Shown in pieces: positions 23,070-30,956 of a DNA stretch of 56,094 nt. Made by a program: the position numbers and the translations under genes. The notes below the pieces were generated by a model, which was not told the DNA's origin, made no database searches, and saw only the letters and a program-made list of their open reading frames with translations. The stretch lies in assembly GCA_019454675.1 (NCBI GenBank), contig JACFNV010000005.1:1-56094 (forward strand), given 5' to 3'. This stretch comes from Gammaproteobacteria bacterium (GTDB lineage: Bacteria; Pseudomonadota; Gammaproteobacteria; Steroidobacterales; GCA-2729495). Position 1 is the first letter of the stretch, and every line of letters starts with the position of its first letter.

Positions 23070-25781
23070 TCAGTGCGCCTCGTCCCAGTTGAGGCCCGCC
23101 TTGACGGCCACCTTGAGCGGGACGCGCAGCCGGGCGGCGCCGGACATGAGCCTCGGCAATTCCTCCATGACCTGCTGGCAGGCCGATGCGTGGACCTCGA
23201 GCACCAGCTCGTCGTGGACCTGCATGGTCAGGCGCGCACGGATGCCCGTGGTGCGCAGCCAGGCATCGGTGGCGATCATCGCCTTCTTGATGATGTCCGC
23301 CGCGGTGCCCTGCATGGGGGCGTTGATGGCACTGCGCTCGGCGTACTGGCGCCTGGCCGCCTGGCGGGCATGGATATCCTGCAGGTACAGCCGCCGGCCC
23401 GATACCGTGGTCACGAAGCCGTGCTCGCGGGCTTCCTGGCGGGTACGGTCCATGTAGGCCTTCACGCCCGGGTAGCGGCTGAAGTACAGGTCGACGTAAT
23501 CCTGTGCCTCGTCGCGGCCGATGCCCAGCTGGCGGGCCAGCCCGAAGGCCGACATGCCGTAGATCAGCCCGAAGTTGATCGCCTTGGCCGAACGGCGCTG
23601 CTCGTCGCTCACCGCGTCGATGCCGACGCCGAAGACCTCCGCCGCAGTGGCGCGGTGGATGTCCGCATCCGCCGCAAAGGCGCCGAGCAGGCCCTCGTCG
23701 CCGGACAAGTGCGCCATGATCCGCAGCTCGATCTGCGAGTAGTCCGCCGCCACCAGCAGGTGCTCCGGCGGGGCGATGAATGCCTGGCGGATGCGCCGCC
23801 CGGTCTCGGTGCGGGCCGGGATGTTCTGCAGGTTCGGGTCGGACGAGGAGAGCCGCCCGGTGGCCGCCACCGCCTGGTGGTAGGAGGTATGGATGCGCCC
23901 GGTACGCGGGCAGACCAGCCCGGGCAGCTTGTCGGTGTAGGTGGACTTCAGCTTGGCGAGGCTGCGGTAGGCGAGGATGAGCCTTGGCAGCGGAAATTCG
24001 CCCGCCAGTTCCTCGAGCACGTCCTCCGCGGTGGAGGGTTGGCCGCCCGGCGTTTTGCGCAGCACGGGCAGCCGGTGTTCCTCGAAGAGGATTTCCTGCA
24101 GCTGCTTGGGCGAGCCCAGGTTGAAGGGGTGGCCGGCCGCTGCATGGGCTTCCTTTTCCACCTCCGCCATCTGCGTGGCCAGCTCCCCGCTCATCGTGCG
24201 CAGGAGGCGGGTGTCGACCAGCACGCCGGTGGCTTCCATGCGCCCGAGCACGGCGATCAGCGGTTGCTCGATGTCCCGGTAGATGGCGGCCAGCGCCGGT
24301 TCCGCCTCGAGCTGCGGCCAGAGCGCCGCGTGCAGCTGCAGGGTGATGTCGGCGTCCTCGGCGGCATAGGCCGCCGCCGCTTCGATGGGCACCTCGGCAA
24401 AGCCGATCTGGCTGGCGCCCTTGCCGGCCACTTCCTCGTAGCGCGTGGTGTCGCGGCCCAGGTAGTGGCGCGCGGCGGAGTCCATGTCATGGCGGATGGC
24501 CGTGCTGTTGAGCACATAGGATTCGAGCATGGTGTCGAAGGCGATGCCGTCCAGCACGATGCCGTGGTTGGCCAGCACGTGGGCATCGTATTTCAGGTGG
24601 TGGCCGACCTTGGCATGGCGCGCCGATTCCAGCCAGGGCTTGAGCAGCCCCAGCACCTCGTCCCTGGGCAGCTGTGGCGGACAGCCTGGTCCCTGGTGGA
24701 CCAGCGGCACATAGGCGGCCTCTCCCGCGCTGGTTGCCAGCGACAGGCCGACGATCTCGGCCTGCATGTAGTCGAGGCTGGTGGTCTCGGTGTCGAGCGC
24801 GGTCAGGCCGGCCGCGTTGATCCGGGTGAGCCAGCGCCCGAGGGCCTCGCGGTCGAGGATCGTCTCGTAGCGGGCGTCGACAGTGGGCCGCGGCGGCGGG
24901 GCCGGCTCGCCCGCGGGGCCTGCAGGCTGTTCGTCCAGGGCCTTCAGCAGGTTCCGCAGCTCGAGGCGCTGGTAGAGCGCGCGCAGCGTGGCGACATCCG
25001 CGGCACGCGGTTTCAGCTCATCGAGGCCGAGCCCGAGGTCGAGCGTGCAGTCGATGGTCGCCAGGCGGCGCGAGAGTTCCAGCGTATCGAGGTTTTCCCT
25101 CAGGCTTTCGCCCACCATGCCGGGAATCTGCCCCGCCTGCGCCACCAACTGGTCGAGCGAGCCGTATTCGCCGAGCCATTTGGCGGCGGTCTTGGGACCC
25201 ACCTTGGGCACGCCGGGGATGTTGTCGGAACTGTCGCCGACGAGGGCCAGGTAGTCGATGATCTGCGCGGGCTCCACGCCGAACTTGGCCAGCACGCCGG
25301 CGCGGTCGTAGGTCTTCCCGGCCATGGTGTCGACCACCGTGACGCGCGGGCCGACCAGCTGGGCCATGTCCTTGTCGCCCGTGGAGATCAGCGTGTCGAT
25401 GCCCGCCTCGGTCGCCCGGCGCGCCAGCGTGCCGATCACGTCGTCGGCCTCCACGCCCTCGATGCGCAGCAGCGGCAGGCCCGCCGCGCGGACCGCCTCC
25501 ATCAGCGGCCCGACCTGGGCGCGCAGGTCATCGGGCATGGGTGGGCGATGGGCCTTGTAGTCCGCAAAGATCTCGTCGCGGAAGGTCCTGCCCGGGGCAT
25601 CCATGACCACGGCGATGAGTGTCGGCGAGGCTTCCCGCAACAGCTTGTGCAGCATGTTGAGCACCCCCAGCACGGCGCCGGTCGGCTCGCCGCTGCTCGA
25701 TGTCAGCGGGGGCAGGGCGTGGAAGGCGCGATAGAGATAGGAGGAGCCGTCGACGAGGACGAGGCGTTCGGGGGCTGGCAT
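23070..25781 (-). CDS. polA: DNA polymerase I
   Basis: A 903-residue repair and Okazaki-fragment polymerase with all three domains: 5'-3' exonuclease (1 to about 290; LVDGSSYLYRAFHALPP, GVEADDVIGTLA), proofreading exonuclease (about 325-510; DTETTSLDYM and YAAEDADITLQL keep the metal ligands) and polymerase (motif A DYSQIELRIMAHLSGD, motif B RRSAKAINFGLIYGMS, motif C QVHDELVLEV). TATAAT ends 6 bases before the ATG, so the mRNA would start at the A of ATG, and there is no ribosome-binding site. It is followed by an intrinsic terminator. Confidence 0.97.
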   Translation of the reverse strand: MPAPERLVLVDGSSYLYRAFHALPPLTSSSGEPTGAVLGVLNMLHKLLREASPTLIAVVMDAPGRTFRDEIFADYKAHRPPMPDDLRAQVGPLMEAVRAAGLPLLRIEGVEADDVIGTLARRATEAGIDTLISTGDKDMAQLVGPRVTVVDTMAGKTYDRAGVLAKFGVEPAQIIDYLALVGDSSDNIPGVPKVGPKTAAKWLGEYGSLDQLVAQAGQIPGMVGESLRENLDTLELSRRLATIDCTLDLGLGLDELKPRAADVATLRALYQRLELRNLLKALDEQPAGPAGEPAPPPRPTVDARYETILDREALGRWLTRINAAGLTALDTETTSLDYMQAEIVGLSLATSAGEAAYVPLVHQGPGCPPQLPRDEVLGLLKPWLESARHAKVGHHLKYDAHVLANHGIVLDGIAFDTMLESYVLNSTAIRHDMDSAARHYLGRDTTRYEEVAGKGASQIGFAEVPIEAAAAYAAEDADITLQLHAALWPQLEAEPALAAIYRDIEQPLIAVLGRMEATGVLVDTRLLRTMSGELATQMAEVEKEAHAAAGHPFNLGSPKQLQEILFEEHRLPVLRKTPGGQPSTAEDVLEELAGEFPLPRLILAYRSLAKLKSTYTDKLPGLVCPRTGRIHTSYHQAVAATGRLSSSDPNLQNIPARTETGRRIRQAFIAPPEHLLVAADYSQIELRIMAHLSGDEGLLGAFAADADIHRATAAEVFGVGIDAVSDEQRRSAKAINFGLIYGMSAFGLARQLGIGRDEAQDYVDLYFSRYPGVKAYMDRTRQEAREHGFVTTVSGRRLYLQDIHARQAARRQYAERSAINAPMQGTAADIIKKAMIATDAWLRTTGIRARLTMQVHDELVLEVHASACQQVMEELPRLMSGAARLRVPLKVAVKAGLNWDEAH

Positions 25782-25787
25782 GCGCCG

Positions 25788-25793
25788 ATTATA
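25788..25793 (-). promoter_or_regulatory. polA -10 element (leaderless geometry)
   Basis: Minus-strand TATAAT ending 6 bases before the polA ATG. A sigma70 start about 7 bases downstream coincides with the A of the start codon. The context CTGCCTATAATC, then GCGCATG, is shared almost exactly with lptM. No good -35 is visible. Confidence 0.65.
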
Positions 25794-25889
25794 GGCAGCC
25801 TGCGGGCGCCGCGAGCCGGTCTCCCGGCCATCACGAGGTCCGTGCAGCGGAAATGTGCACCCGGGCCGGCCATTCGGGGGTGGGCTCCC

Positions 25890-25895
25890 TATAAT
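25890..25895 (+). promoter_or_regulatory. Candidate -10 for the polysaccharide deacetylase gene
   Basis: A consensus TATAAT on the plus strand, 81 bases before the GTG start of the deacetylase gene, in the divergent region with polA. I see no convincing -35 at 16-18 bases upstream. Confidence 0.45.
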
Positions 25896-25976
25896 GGATC
25901 GAGCTCCGGGAGGGGCCGTTTCCCAGGGTTGGGGGGCGGAAGGCGAGGGCTGCGGCCCTGCAACGGACCGGATGAC

Positions 25977-26954
25977 GTGCTGAAAGTATTCTTTACCGTC
26001 GATGTAGAAGTCTGGACAGGGGGTTGGGATCGTCTCGACGAGCGGTTTCCGGACGCCTTTCGCCGGCATGTCTACGGCAAGACCCGGACCGGCGACTGGG
26101 GGCTGCCGCGCAAGCTCTCCATTCTCAATGAACACGGCCTGCGGGGCGTCTTTTTCGTCGAGCCGCTGTTTGCGCTGCGTTTCGGGCTGGCACCGCTCCA
26201 GGAGGTGGTTGGCCTCATCCAGGAGGCAGGGCATGAAATCCAGATGCACCTGCACACCGAATGGGTCGACGAGGCCCGCGAGCCGATACTGTCCAGGACC
26301 AGTCGCAAGCGCCCGCACCTGCATGAGTTCACGCCGGCAGAGCAGCTGTGCCTGCTGCAGGAGGCGCGCCGGCTGCTGGCGGATGCCGGGGCAACGGGCA
26401 TTTCCGCCTTTCGCGCCGGCAGCTTCGGCATGGATCTGGCGACCCTCGAAGCAGTGGGCGCGGCGGGTCTCGCGGTCGACTCCAGCTACAACGCCATGCT
26501 TGCCGCGAGCCGGCCGGAATTCGAGCGCTTCGGCCTTGCCCACCAGCCGTTCCGCGAGGGTGCGGTGGTCGAGTACCCGATGACGGTCTACCGCGATGGC
26601 GGCGGGCGGCTGCGCCACCTGCAGCTGACCGCCTGCAGTTCGGATGAAATGGAAGACATCCTGCAGCAGGGCGCCGATGCCGGCTGGGAGGCCGCCGTTC
26701 TGCTGTCGCACAATTTCGAATTGCTGAATCAGGCGAGAAACGCCGCCGAGCCGATCGTGGTCGAGCGCTACCTGCGCCTGGCCCGCTTCCTGTCCCGCCA
26801 TGGCGATCGTTTCGAGACCCGTGGCTTCGAGGGATTGGTCCCGGAGCCGGTCAGCGTGCAACCACCACTGGCCCATGCCAGCCTGGGAAGTTTCATGATG
26901 CGCAATATCGAACAGGCGTGGAGTCGGTTGCGCGATCTGGTCGGGATGGACTGA
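25977..26954 (+). CDS. Polysaccharide deacetylase-family protein
   Basis: About 325 residues with a NodB-like fold. KVFFTVDVEVW near the N-terminus gives the catalytic/metal Asp, MHLHTEWVDE the metal-binding region, and SAFRAGSFGMD a later family motif. Members remove acyl groups from cell-wall or capsular sugars; the substrate is unknown. No signal peptide is visible, so it is cytoplasmic or exported by other means. The start is a GTG at 25977, the first plausible start before the fold; ribosome-binding sequence is weak. Confidence 0.86.
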   Translation: MLKVFFTVDVEVWTGGWDRLDERFPDAFRRHVYGKTRTGDWGLPRKLSILNEHGLRGVFFVEPLFALRFGLAPLQEVVGLIQEAGHEIQMHLHTEWVDEAREPILSRTSRKRPHLHEFTPAEQLCLLQEARRLLADAGATGISAFRAGSFGMDLATLEAVGAAGLAVDSSYNAMLAASRPEFERFGLAHQPFREGAVVEYPMTVYRDGGGRLRHLQLTACSSDEMEDILQQGADAGWEAAVLLSHNFELLNQARNAAEPIVVERYLRLARFLSRHGDRFETRGFEGLVPEPVSVQPPLAHASLGSFMMRNIEQAWSRLRDLVGMD

Positions 26955-26983
26955 GGGCGCTGCCGGTTCCCGGCCTGCCGGCC

Positions 26984-27556
26984 TCAGGCGGCGGGTGCGC
27001 GCCCTGCGTCTCCGTCCAGGCGCTTTTCGAGCACGCTGAATTCCAGCGGTCGGCGTGGCTTGCCGAAGCTGGCGTCGGCGAAGCCGAAGGCCCGTGTTTC
27101 CCCCGTGGCCCTGAAGCCGCGGCGCTGGTACCAGGCGATGAGCTCGTGGCGCACGGAGATCACCATCATGACCAGGCTGTCGAGGCCAAGCTGCCGTGCA
27201 TGCGCCTCGGCGGCGTCCATGAACAGCGAGCCGATGCGCCGTCCCTGCAGCTCCGGGTCCACGGTGAGCATGCCGACATAGAGCTGGCGGTCCTTGCGGC
27301 GCAGCTCCATGCAGGCCACCAGCTGTTCCCCGGACTTTCCGGCCAGTATCGTGCAGTCCTTGTCGGCGAGCAGCCCGTGGAGCGTTGCCGTGCTGATGCG
27401 CGTGCCGTCGATGAGATCCGCCTCGGTGGTCCAGCCTCGGCGCCCGCTGTCGCCGCGATAGGCGCGGTTGACCAGTGCCGTGATGGCCGGTGCATCCGCC
27501 GCGCTGGCGGTGTACAGCTGGACGGGCGGCGGATCAGTCGGCGGCGGTGTCGTCAT
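26984..27556 (-). CDS. GNAT-family N-acetyltransferase
   Basis: A 190-residue acetyltransferase with the GNAT core: motif A LYVGMLTVDPELQGRRIGS (acetyl-CoA pyrophosphate loop QGRRIG) and motif B with ELIAWYQRRGFRATGE. The substrate is unknown. It overlaps the 3' end of lptM by 23 bases and sits at the tail of the arginine cluster, which otherwise lacks an N-acylglutamate synthase, so a role in that step deserves a test; the sequence itself resembles general GNATs rather than ArgA. Confidence 0.9.
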   Translation of the reverse strand: MTTPPPTDPPPVQLYTASAADAPAITALVNRAYRGDSGRRGWTTEADLIDGTRISTATLHGLLADKDCTILAGKSGEQLVACMELRRKDRQLYVGMLTVDPELQGRRIGSLFMDAAEAHARQLGLDSLVMMVISVRHELIAWYQRRGFRATGETRAFGFADASFGKPRRPLEFSVLEKRLDGDAGRAPAA

Positions 27557-27710
27557 CGCTTTCCCCGGCCGCCTGCGCGGGCGGGCTGGTGCCGGCGGCA
27601 GGTGCTGCCTCCGGCGCCGGTTCCGGCAGGTACAGATCGCCCTTCAGGCCGCAGGCGGCAAGGACGCTGCCGAGGGCGATGAGCACCGCGAGCGGAAGCA
27701 TTTTGTGCAT
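27534..27710 (-). CDS. lptM: LPS-assembly lipoprotein LptM (YifL-like)
   Basis: A 58-residue lipoprotein: signal peptide with lipobox VLAAC (C20) followed by GLKGDLYLP, the conserved segment that lets LptM assist LptD maturation at the outer membrane. The remainder is Ala/Pro/Glu-rich and ends in an acidic tail. TATAAT ends 6 bases before the ATG, giving a leaderless transcript geometry. It usually precedes dapF or lysA; here it sits behind argH. Confidence 0.9.
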   Translation of the reverse strand: MHKMLPLAVLIALGSVLAACGLKGDLYLPEPAPEAAPAAGTSPPAQAAGESDDDTAAD

Positions 27711-27716
27711 GCGCGG

Positions 27717-27722
27717 ATTATA
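27717..27722 (-). promoter_or_regulatory. lptM -10 element (leaderless geometry)
   Basis: Minus-strand TATAAT ending 6 bases before the lptM ATG, in the same context as at polA (CTGCCTATAATC, then GCGCATG). It would give lptM its own promoter in the 48-base gap after argH. No good -35 is visible. Confidence 0.65.
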
Positions 27723-27758
27723 GGCAGTCCGCGCAGGGCCCGTCGCGGCCGCCATGCC

Positions 27759-28955
27759 TCAGAGCTTTCCTGCTTCCTTCAGTCCCGCCGCCACGCGCCG
27801 GTAGGCCTCGCGGAAGCTCAGGCCTTCCTCGAGCACCAGGCGGTTGGCCTGGCTGGCGGCATGGATACCGGCATCGAGGTGGATGTTTTCCGGGCGGAAG
27901 CCGAGCCCGCCGATCAGCTGCGTCATGACCAGGCAGCTTTCCGCCGCGACATCGATGGCGCGGAACAGTGGGCCCTTCATGCGCTGCAGGTCGCGCTGGT
28001 AGCCCGATGGCAGCTTGGCGGGCAGCGCCAGCACTTCCACCAGCGCGCCCTGCAGGGTGGCGGTGGCGCCCCGTACCAGCTCCAGCACGTCGGGGTTGCG
28101 CTTCTGCGGCATGATCGAGGAGCCGGTGGTCATGGTGGCGGGCAGCTGCACGAAGGCGAATTCCTGCGTGTAGAAGAGCAGCAGGTCGGCAGCCAGGCGG
28201 CCGAGGTCCTGGATCAGCAGGCAGAGCTCGAAGACCAGCATGGCCTCGCCCTTGCCACGCGAGATCTGCACCGCGGTCACCGGTTCCTGCACGCTGTCGA
28301 AGCCGAGCTGCCGGCAGGTCGACTCGCGGTCGATGGGCAGCCCCGGCACGCCATAGCCGGCCGCGCTGCCGAGCGGACTCTTGCCGAGGCGCCGGCGGGT
28401 GGCGGCGATGCCCGCCGCATCATCGCGCAGCTCGCTCGCGAAGCCGCCGGCCCACAGCGGCACCGAGCTCGGCATGGCCTGCTGCATGTGGGTGTAGCCC
28501 GGCAGCACCGTGGCTGCCTCGCGTCCGGCGAGGGCATCGAGGGCGTCGGCCACCGCCAGTGCCTCGTGTTCCAGGCCGGTGGCGGCATCGAGCAGGTAGA
28601 GCCGCAGCGCCGTCAGCAGCTGGTCGTTGCGCGAGCGGCCGAGGTGGACGCGCTTGCCCGCGGCGCCGATCCTCTCGGTGAGGCGGCGTTCGAGCGCGGT
28701 GTGGGCATCCTCGTCCTCGAGGCCGATGTGCCACTCGCCCGCGGCATGGTCGGCGGCCAGCGCCTCGAGCCCCACGCAGATGGCATCGAAGTCGCCATCG
28801 GCCAGCAGTCCCTGCTGGTGGAGCATCGTGGCATGGGCGATGGAGCCGCGCACATCATAGGGCACTAGGCGCTCGTCGAGGCTGTGGTCCTCGCCCGCGG
28901 TGTAGCGCAGTACCCGCGCATCCAGTGCCTCGCCCTTGTCCCATAACCTGCTCAT
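27759..28955 (-). CDS. argH: Argininosuccinate lyase
   Basis: Last enzyme of arginine synthesis, splitting argininosuccinate into arginine and fumarate. The 398 residues contain the superfamily signature GSSIMPQKRNP, the substrate-binding HLGRSRNDQ and GYTHMQQAMPSS. It is about 60 residues shorter than E. coli ArgH, mainly at the C-terminus. The N-terminus (LWDKG, YTAGEDHSLD, YDVRGSIAHA) resembles Bacteroidota enzymes. It starts 22 bases after argB. Confidence 0.95.
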   Translation of the reverse strand: MSRLWDKGEALDARVLRYTAGEDHSLDERLVPYDVRGSIAHATMLHQQGLLADGDFDAICVGLEALAADHAAGEWHIGLEDEDAHTALERRLTERIGAAGKRVHLGRSRNDQLLTALRLYLLDAATGLEHEALAVADALDALAGREAATVLPGYTHMQQAMPSSVPLWAGGFASELRDDAAGIAATRRRLGKSPLGSAAGYGVPGLPIDRESTCRQLGFDSVQEPVTAVQISRGKGEAMLVFELCLLIQDLGRLAADLLLFYTQEFAFVQLPATMTTGSSIMPQKRNPDVLELVRGATATLQGALVEVLALPAKLPSGYQRDLQRMKGPLFRAIDVAAESCLVMTQLIGGLGFRPENIHLDAGIHAASQANRLVLEEGLSFREAYRRVAAGLKEAGKL

Positions 28956-28977
28956 GCCCGGTTCCCTTCCATCGCTC

Positions 28978-29910
28978 TCAGGCGTTCTTCTCTGCCTTCG
29001 ACAGCATGTCGATGTTTTCCACCACCAGCGTGCCGGTGCCTTCGTTGGTGAAAATCTCCAGCAGCAGGCTGTCGGGCACCTTGTAGGAAATCACGTGCAC
29101 GCGCGGCACGCCGCCGCGAATGGCGGTCTCGATGGCGCGGGCCTTGGGCAGCATGCCGTCGGTCAGCGAACCGGATTTCTCCATGCGCTCCAGCCCGGCG
29201 AGGTCCACGTAGGACACCAGCGAGGAGGGATTGGCGGGGTCGTCGAGGATGCCCGGCGCGCCGGTGGCGAGGATCAGCTTGGCCGCCCCGAGCGCGGAGG
29301 CCAGCGCGGCGGCCACCGTATCGGCGTTGATGTTGAGCAGGGTGCCGTCGTCATCCGCCGAGAGCGGGCTCATCACCGGCAGCAGGCCGTTGTCCAGCTG
29401 CGTGCGCAGCACGCTGACGTCGATGGCCTGGATGTCGCCGACAAAGCCGAAGTCGACCGGGGCATCCTGCCCGGAGACCCGCACCGGCGCACGCTTGCGG
29501 GCCTGGATCAGCCCGGCATCGACGCCGCTCATGCCGATGGCGGGCAGCCCCAGCTGGCGGCAGTCGGCGACGATCTGCGTATTGATCTGGCCATTGAGCA
29601 CCATGGTGGCCACCCCGAGCGTGCGCTCGTCGGTGATCCGCCGGCCCTGCACCATGCGGGTGTCGATGCCGAGCGCCTCGGCAAGCTGCGTGTTCTGCGG
29701 CCCGCCGCCATGGACCAGCACGGTGCGGATGCCGACCTGGTGGAGGATGGCCACCTGTTCGAGCAGCGCGCGGGCGCTGGCGGCGTCGGCGAAGGCTTCG
29801 CCACCCGCCTTGATGACGAAGGTCTTGCGCCGGTACAGCCGCACGTAGGGGGCGGCGTGGCGCAGGGCTGCAACGACGATATCGCGGTTCTGTGGATTCT
29901 GCAGGCTCAT
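28978..29910 (-). CDS. argB: N-acylglutamate kinase
   Basis: Amino-acid kinase phosphorylating N-acetyl- (or N-succinyl-) glutamate. In 310 residues the fold shows VIKAGGEAF, VLVHGGGPQNTQ, GRRITDERTL, LLNINADTVA and SGSLTDGMLPKARA. An N-terminal extension of about 30 residues precedes the first strand, as in larger arginine-regulated kinases. It starts 2 bases after the transcarbamylase stop. If the pathway here is succinylated, its substrate would be N-succinylglutamate; sequence alone does not decide. Confidence 0.94.
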   Translation of the reverse strand: MSLQNPQNRDIVVAALRHAAPYVRLYRRKTFVIKAGGEAFADAASARALLEQVAILHQVGIRTVLVHGGGPQNTQLAEALGIDTRMVQGRRITDERTLGVATMVLNGQINTQIVADCRQLGLPAIGMSGVDAGLIQARKRAPVRVSGQDAPVDFGFVGDIQAIDVSVLRTQLDNGLLPVMSPLSADDDGTLLNINADTVAAALASALGAAKLILATGAPGILDDPANPSSLVSYVDLAGLERMEKSGSLTDGMLPKARAIETAIRGGVPRVHVISYKVPDSLLLEIFTNEGTGTLVVENIDMLSKAEKNA

Positions 29911-29912
29911 CT

Positions 29913-30926
29913 TCAGGCTCCCGGCCCAAGCATCTGGTAAAGCACGGCCATCTGGCCCCACATCCTGTTCTCCGCCTCGTGGATCACCACGCTGCGCGGA
30001 CCATCCAGCACGCGGTCGGTCACCGCCACGCCGCGGCGCACCGGCAGGCAGTGCATGAAGCGGCAGTCGGGCCGGGTGGCCTCGAACCAGGGGTCGTCGA
30101 CACGCCAGTCCTGCAGCTGCTCGCGCAGCTTCGCATCGGCCATGCGGTCGCCGTAGTGGCGCGTCGAGGACCATTCCTTGGCATAGATGACGTGCGCGCC
30201 TTCGAGCGCCTCGCGGCGATCCGCGGTCTCGCGCAGCGAGCCTCCCGAGAGTTCGGCCGCCTTGCGCGCCTTGTCCATGACCGGTGGCGGCAGCTCGAAG
30301 CCCTCGGGCCGGACCACGGTGACGTCCATGCCGCGCATGGCGGCCATGTGCAGCGTGGCCGAGGGCACCGCCAGCGGCAGCGCCTTCGGGTGCCAGGCCC
30401 AGGAGAGCACGAACTTGCCGCCCGCGCGTGGCACCTTGAGCTCGTCGAGGGTCTTCCAGTCCGCGAGGCTCTGGCAGGGGTGCTGGATGGCGGATTCCAT
30501 GTTGATGAGCGGCTTGTTCACCAGCGCGCGCATGGCGGCGTATTCCTTGTCCGCCAGGTCGTCCGCGAGGTTGCTGCGGTTGGCGAAGGCGCGAATGCCG
30601 AGCGCATCGCCGTAGCTTGCGATCACCGGCAGCCCCTCGCGCATGTGCTCCGCCGCGGTGCCGTCCATGACGATCCCCGAGCGTGTCTCCAGGCCATGGA
30701 TCGACATGTCCGGCGAGATCACGAAGGAGCCTCCGCCAAGGCGGATCATGGCGGCCTGGAATGACGACAGCGTGCGCAGCGATGGCGAGAGGAACAGCAG
30801 CGCCAGCACCTTGCCCGCCAGCGCCTGCGGCTCGGGGTGGCGTTGCAGGCGGGTGGCGAGCTGGATCAGCGCTTCGACCTCCGCGATCTGGAAGTCGGCA
30901 AGATCATTGAATTCCTTCAATGGCAT
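29913..30926 (-). CDS. argF': N-acylornithine carbamoyltransferase (succinyl-type likely)
   Basis: A 337-residue transcarbamylase of the AOTCase/SOTCase class, which carbamoylates N-acyl-ornithine rather than ornithine. Class markers: ESAIQHPCQSLADW, WAWHPKALPLAVPSA and HCLPVRRGVAVTDRVLD. The specificity position (Glu in Xanthomonas N-acetyl enzyme, Pro in Bacteroides N-succinyl enzyme) appears to be P100 in GLPVIASY, favouring N-succinylornithine; the alignment is by eye. An oddity is SLRTL, where the usual second Arg of the S-x-R-T-R motif is Leu. It is placed between argD and argB. Confidence 0.9.
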   Translation of the reverse strand: MPLKEFNDLADFQIAEVEALIQLATRLQRHPEPQALAGKVLALLFLSPSLRTLSSFQAAMIRLGGGSFVISPDMSIHGLETRSGIVMDGTAAEHMREGLPVIASYGDALGIRAFANRSNLADDLADKEYAAMRALVNKPLINMESAIQHPCQSLADWKTLDELKVPRAGGKFVLSWAWHPKALPLAVPSATLHMAAMRGMDVTVVRPEGFELPPPVMDKARKAAELSGGSLRETADRREALEGAHVIYAKEWSSTRHYGDRMADAKLREQLQDWRVDDPWFEATRPDCRFMHCLPVRRGVAVTDRVLDGPRSVVIHEAENRMWGQMAVLYQMLGPGA

Positions 30927-30956
30927 GGTCGGGCCCTTCGTTGGATGGAAACGGGA

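Noticed and set aside
23022..25976. Very long plus-strand open frame leading into the deacetylase gene
   Set aside because: It is antisense to polA across its full length; such open frames are expected at this GC content. Only the part from 25977 shows a protein family.
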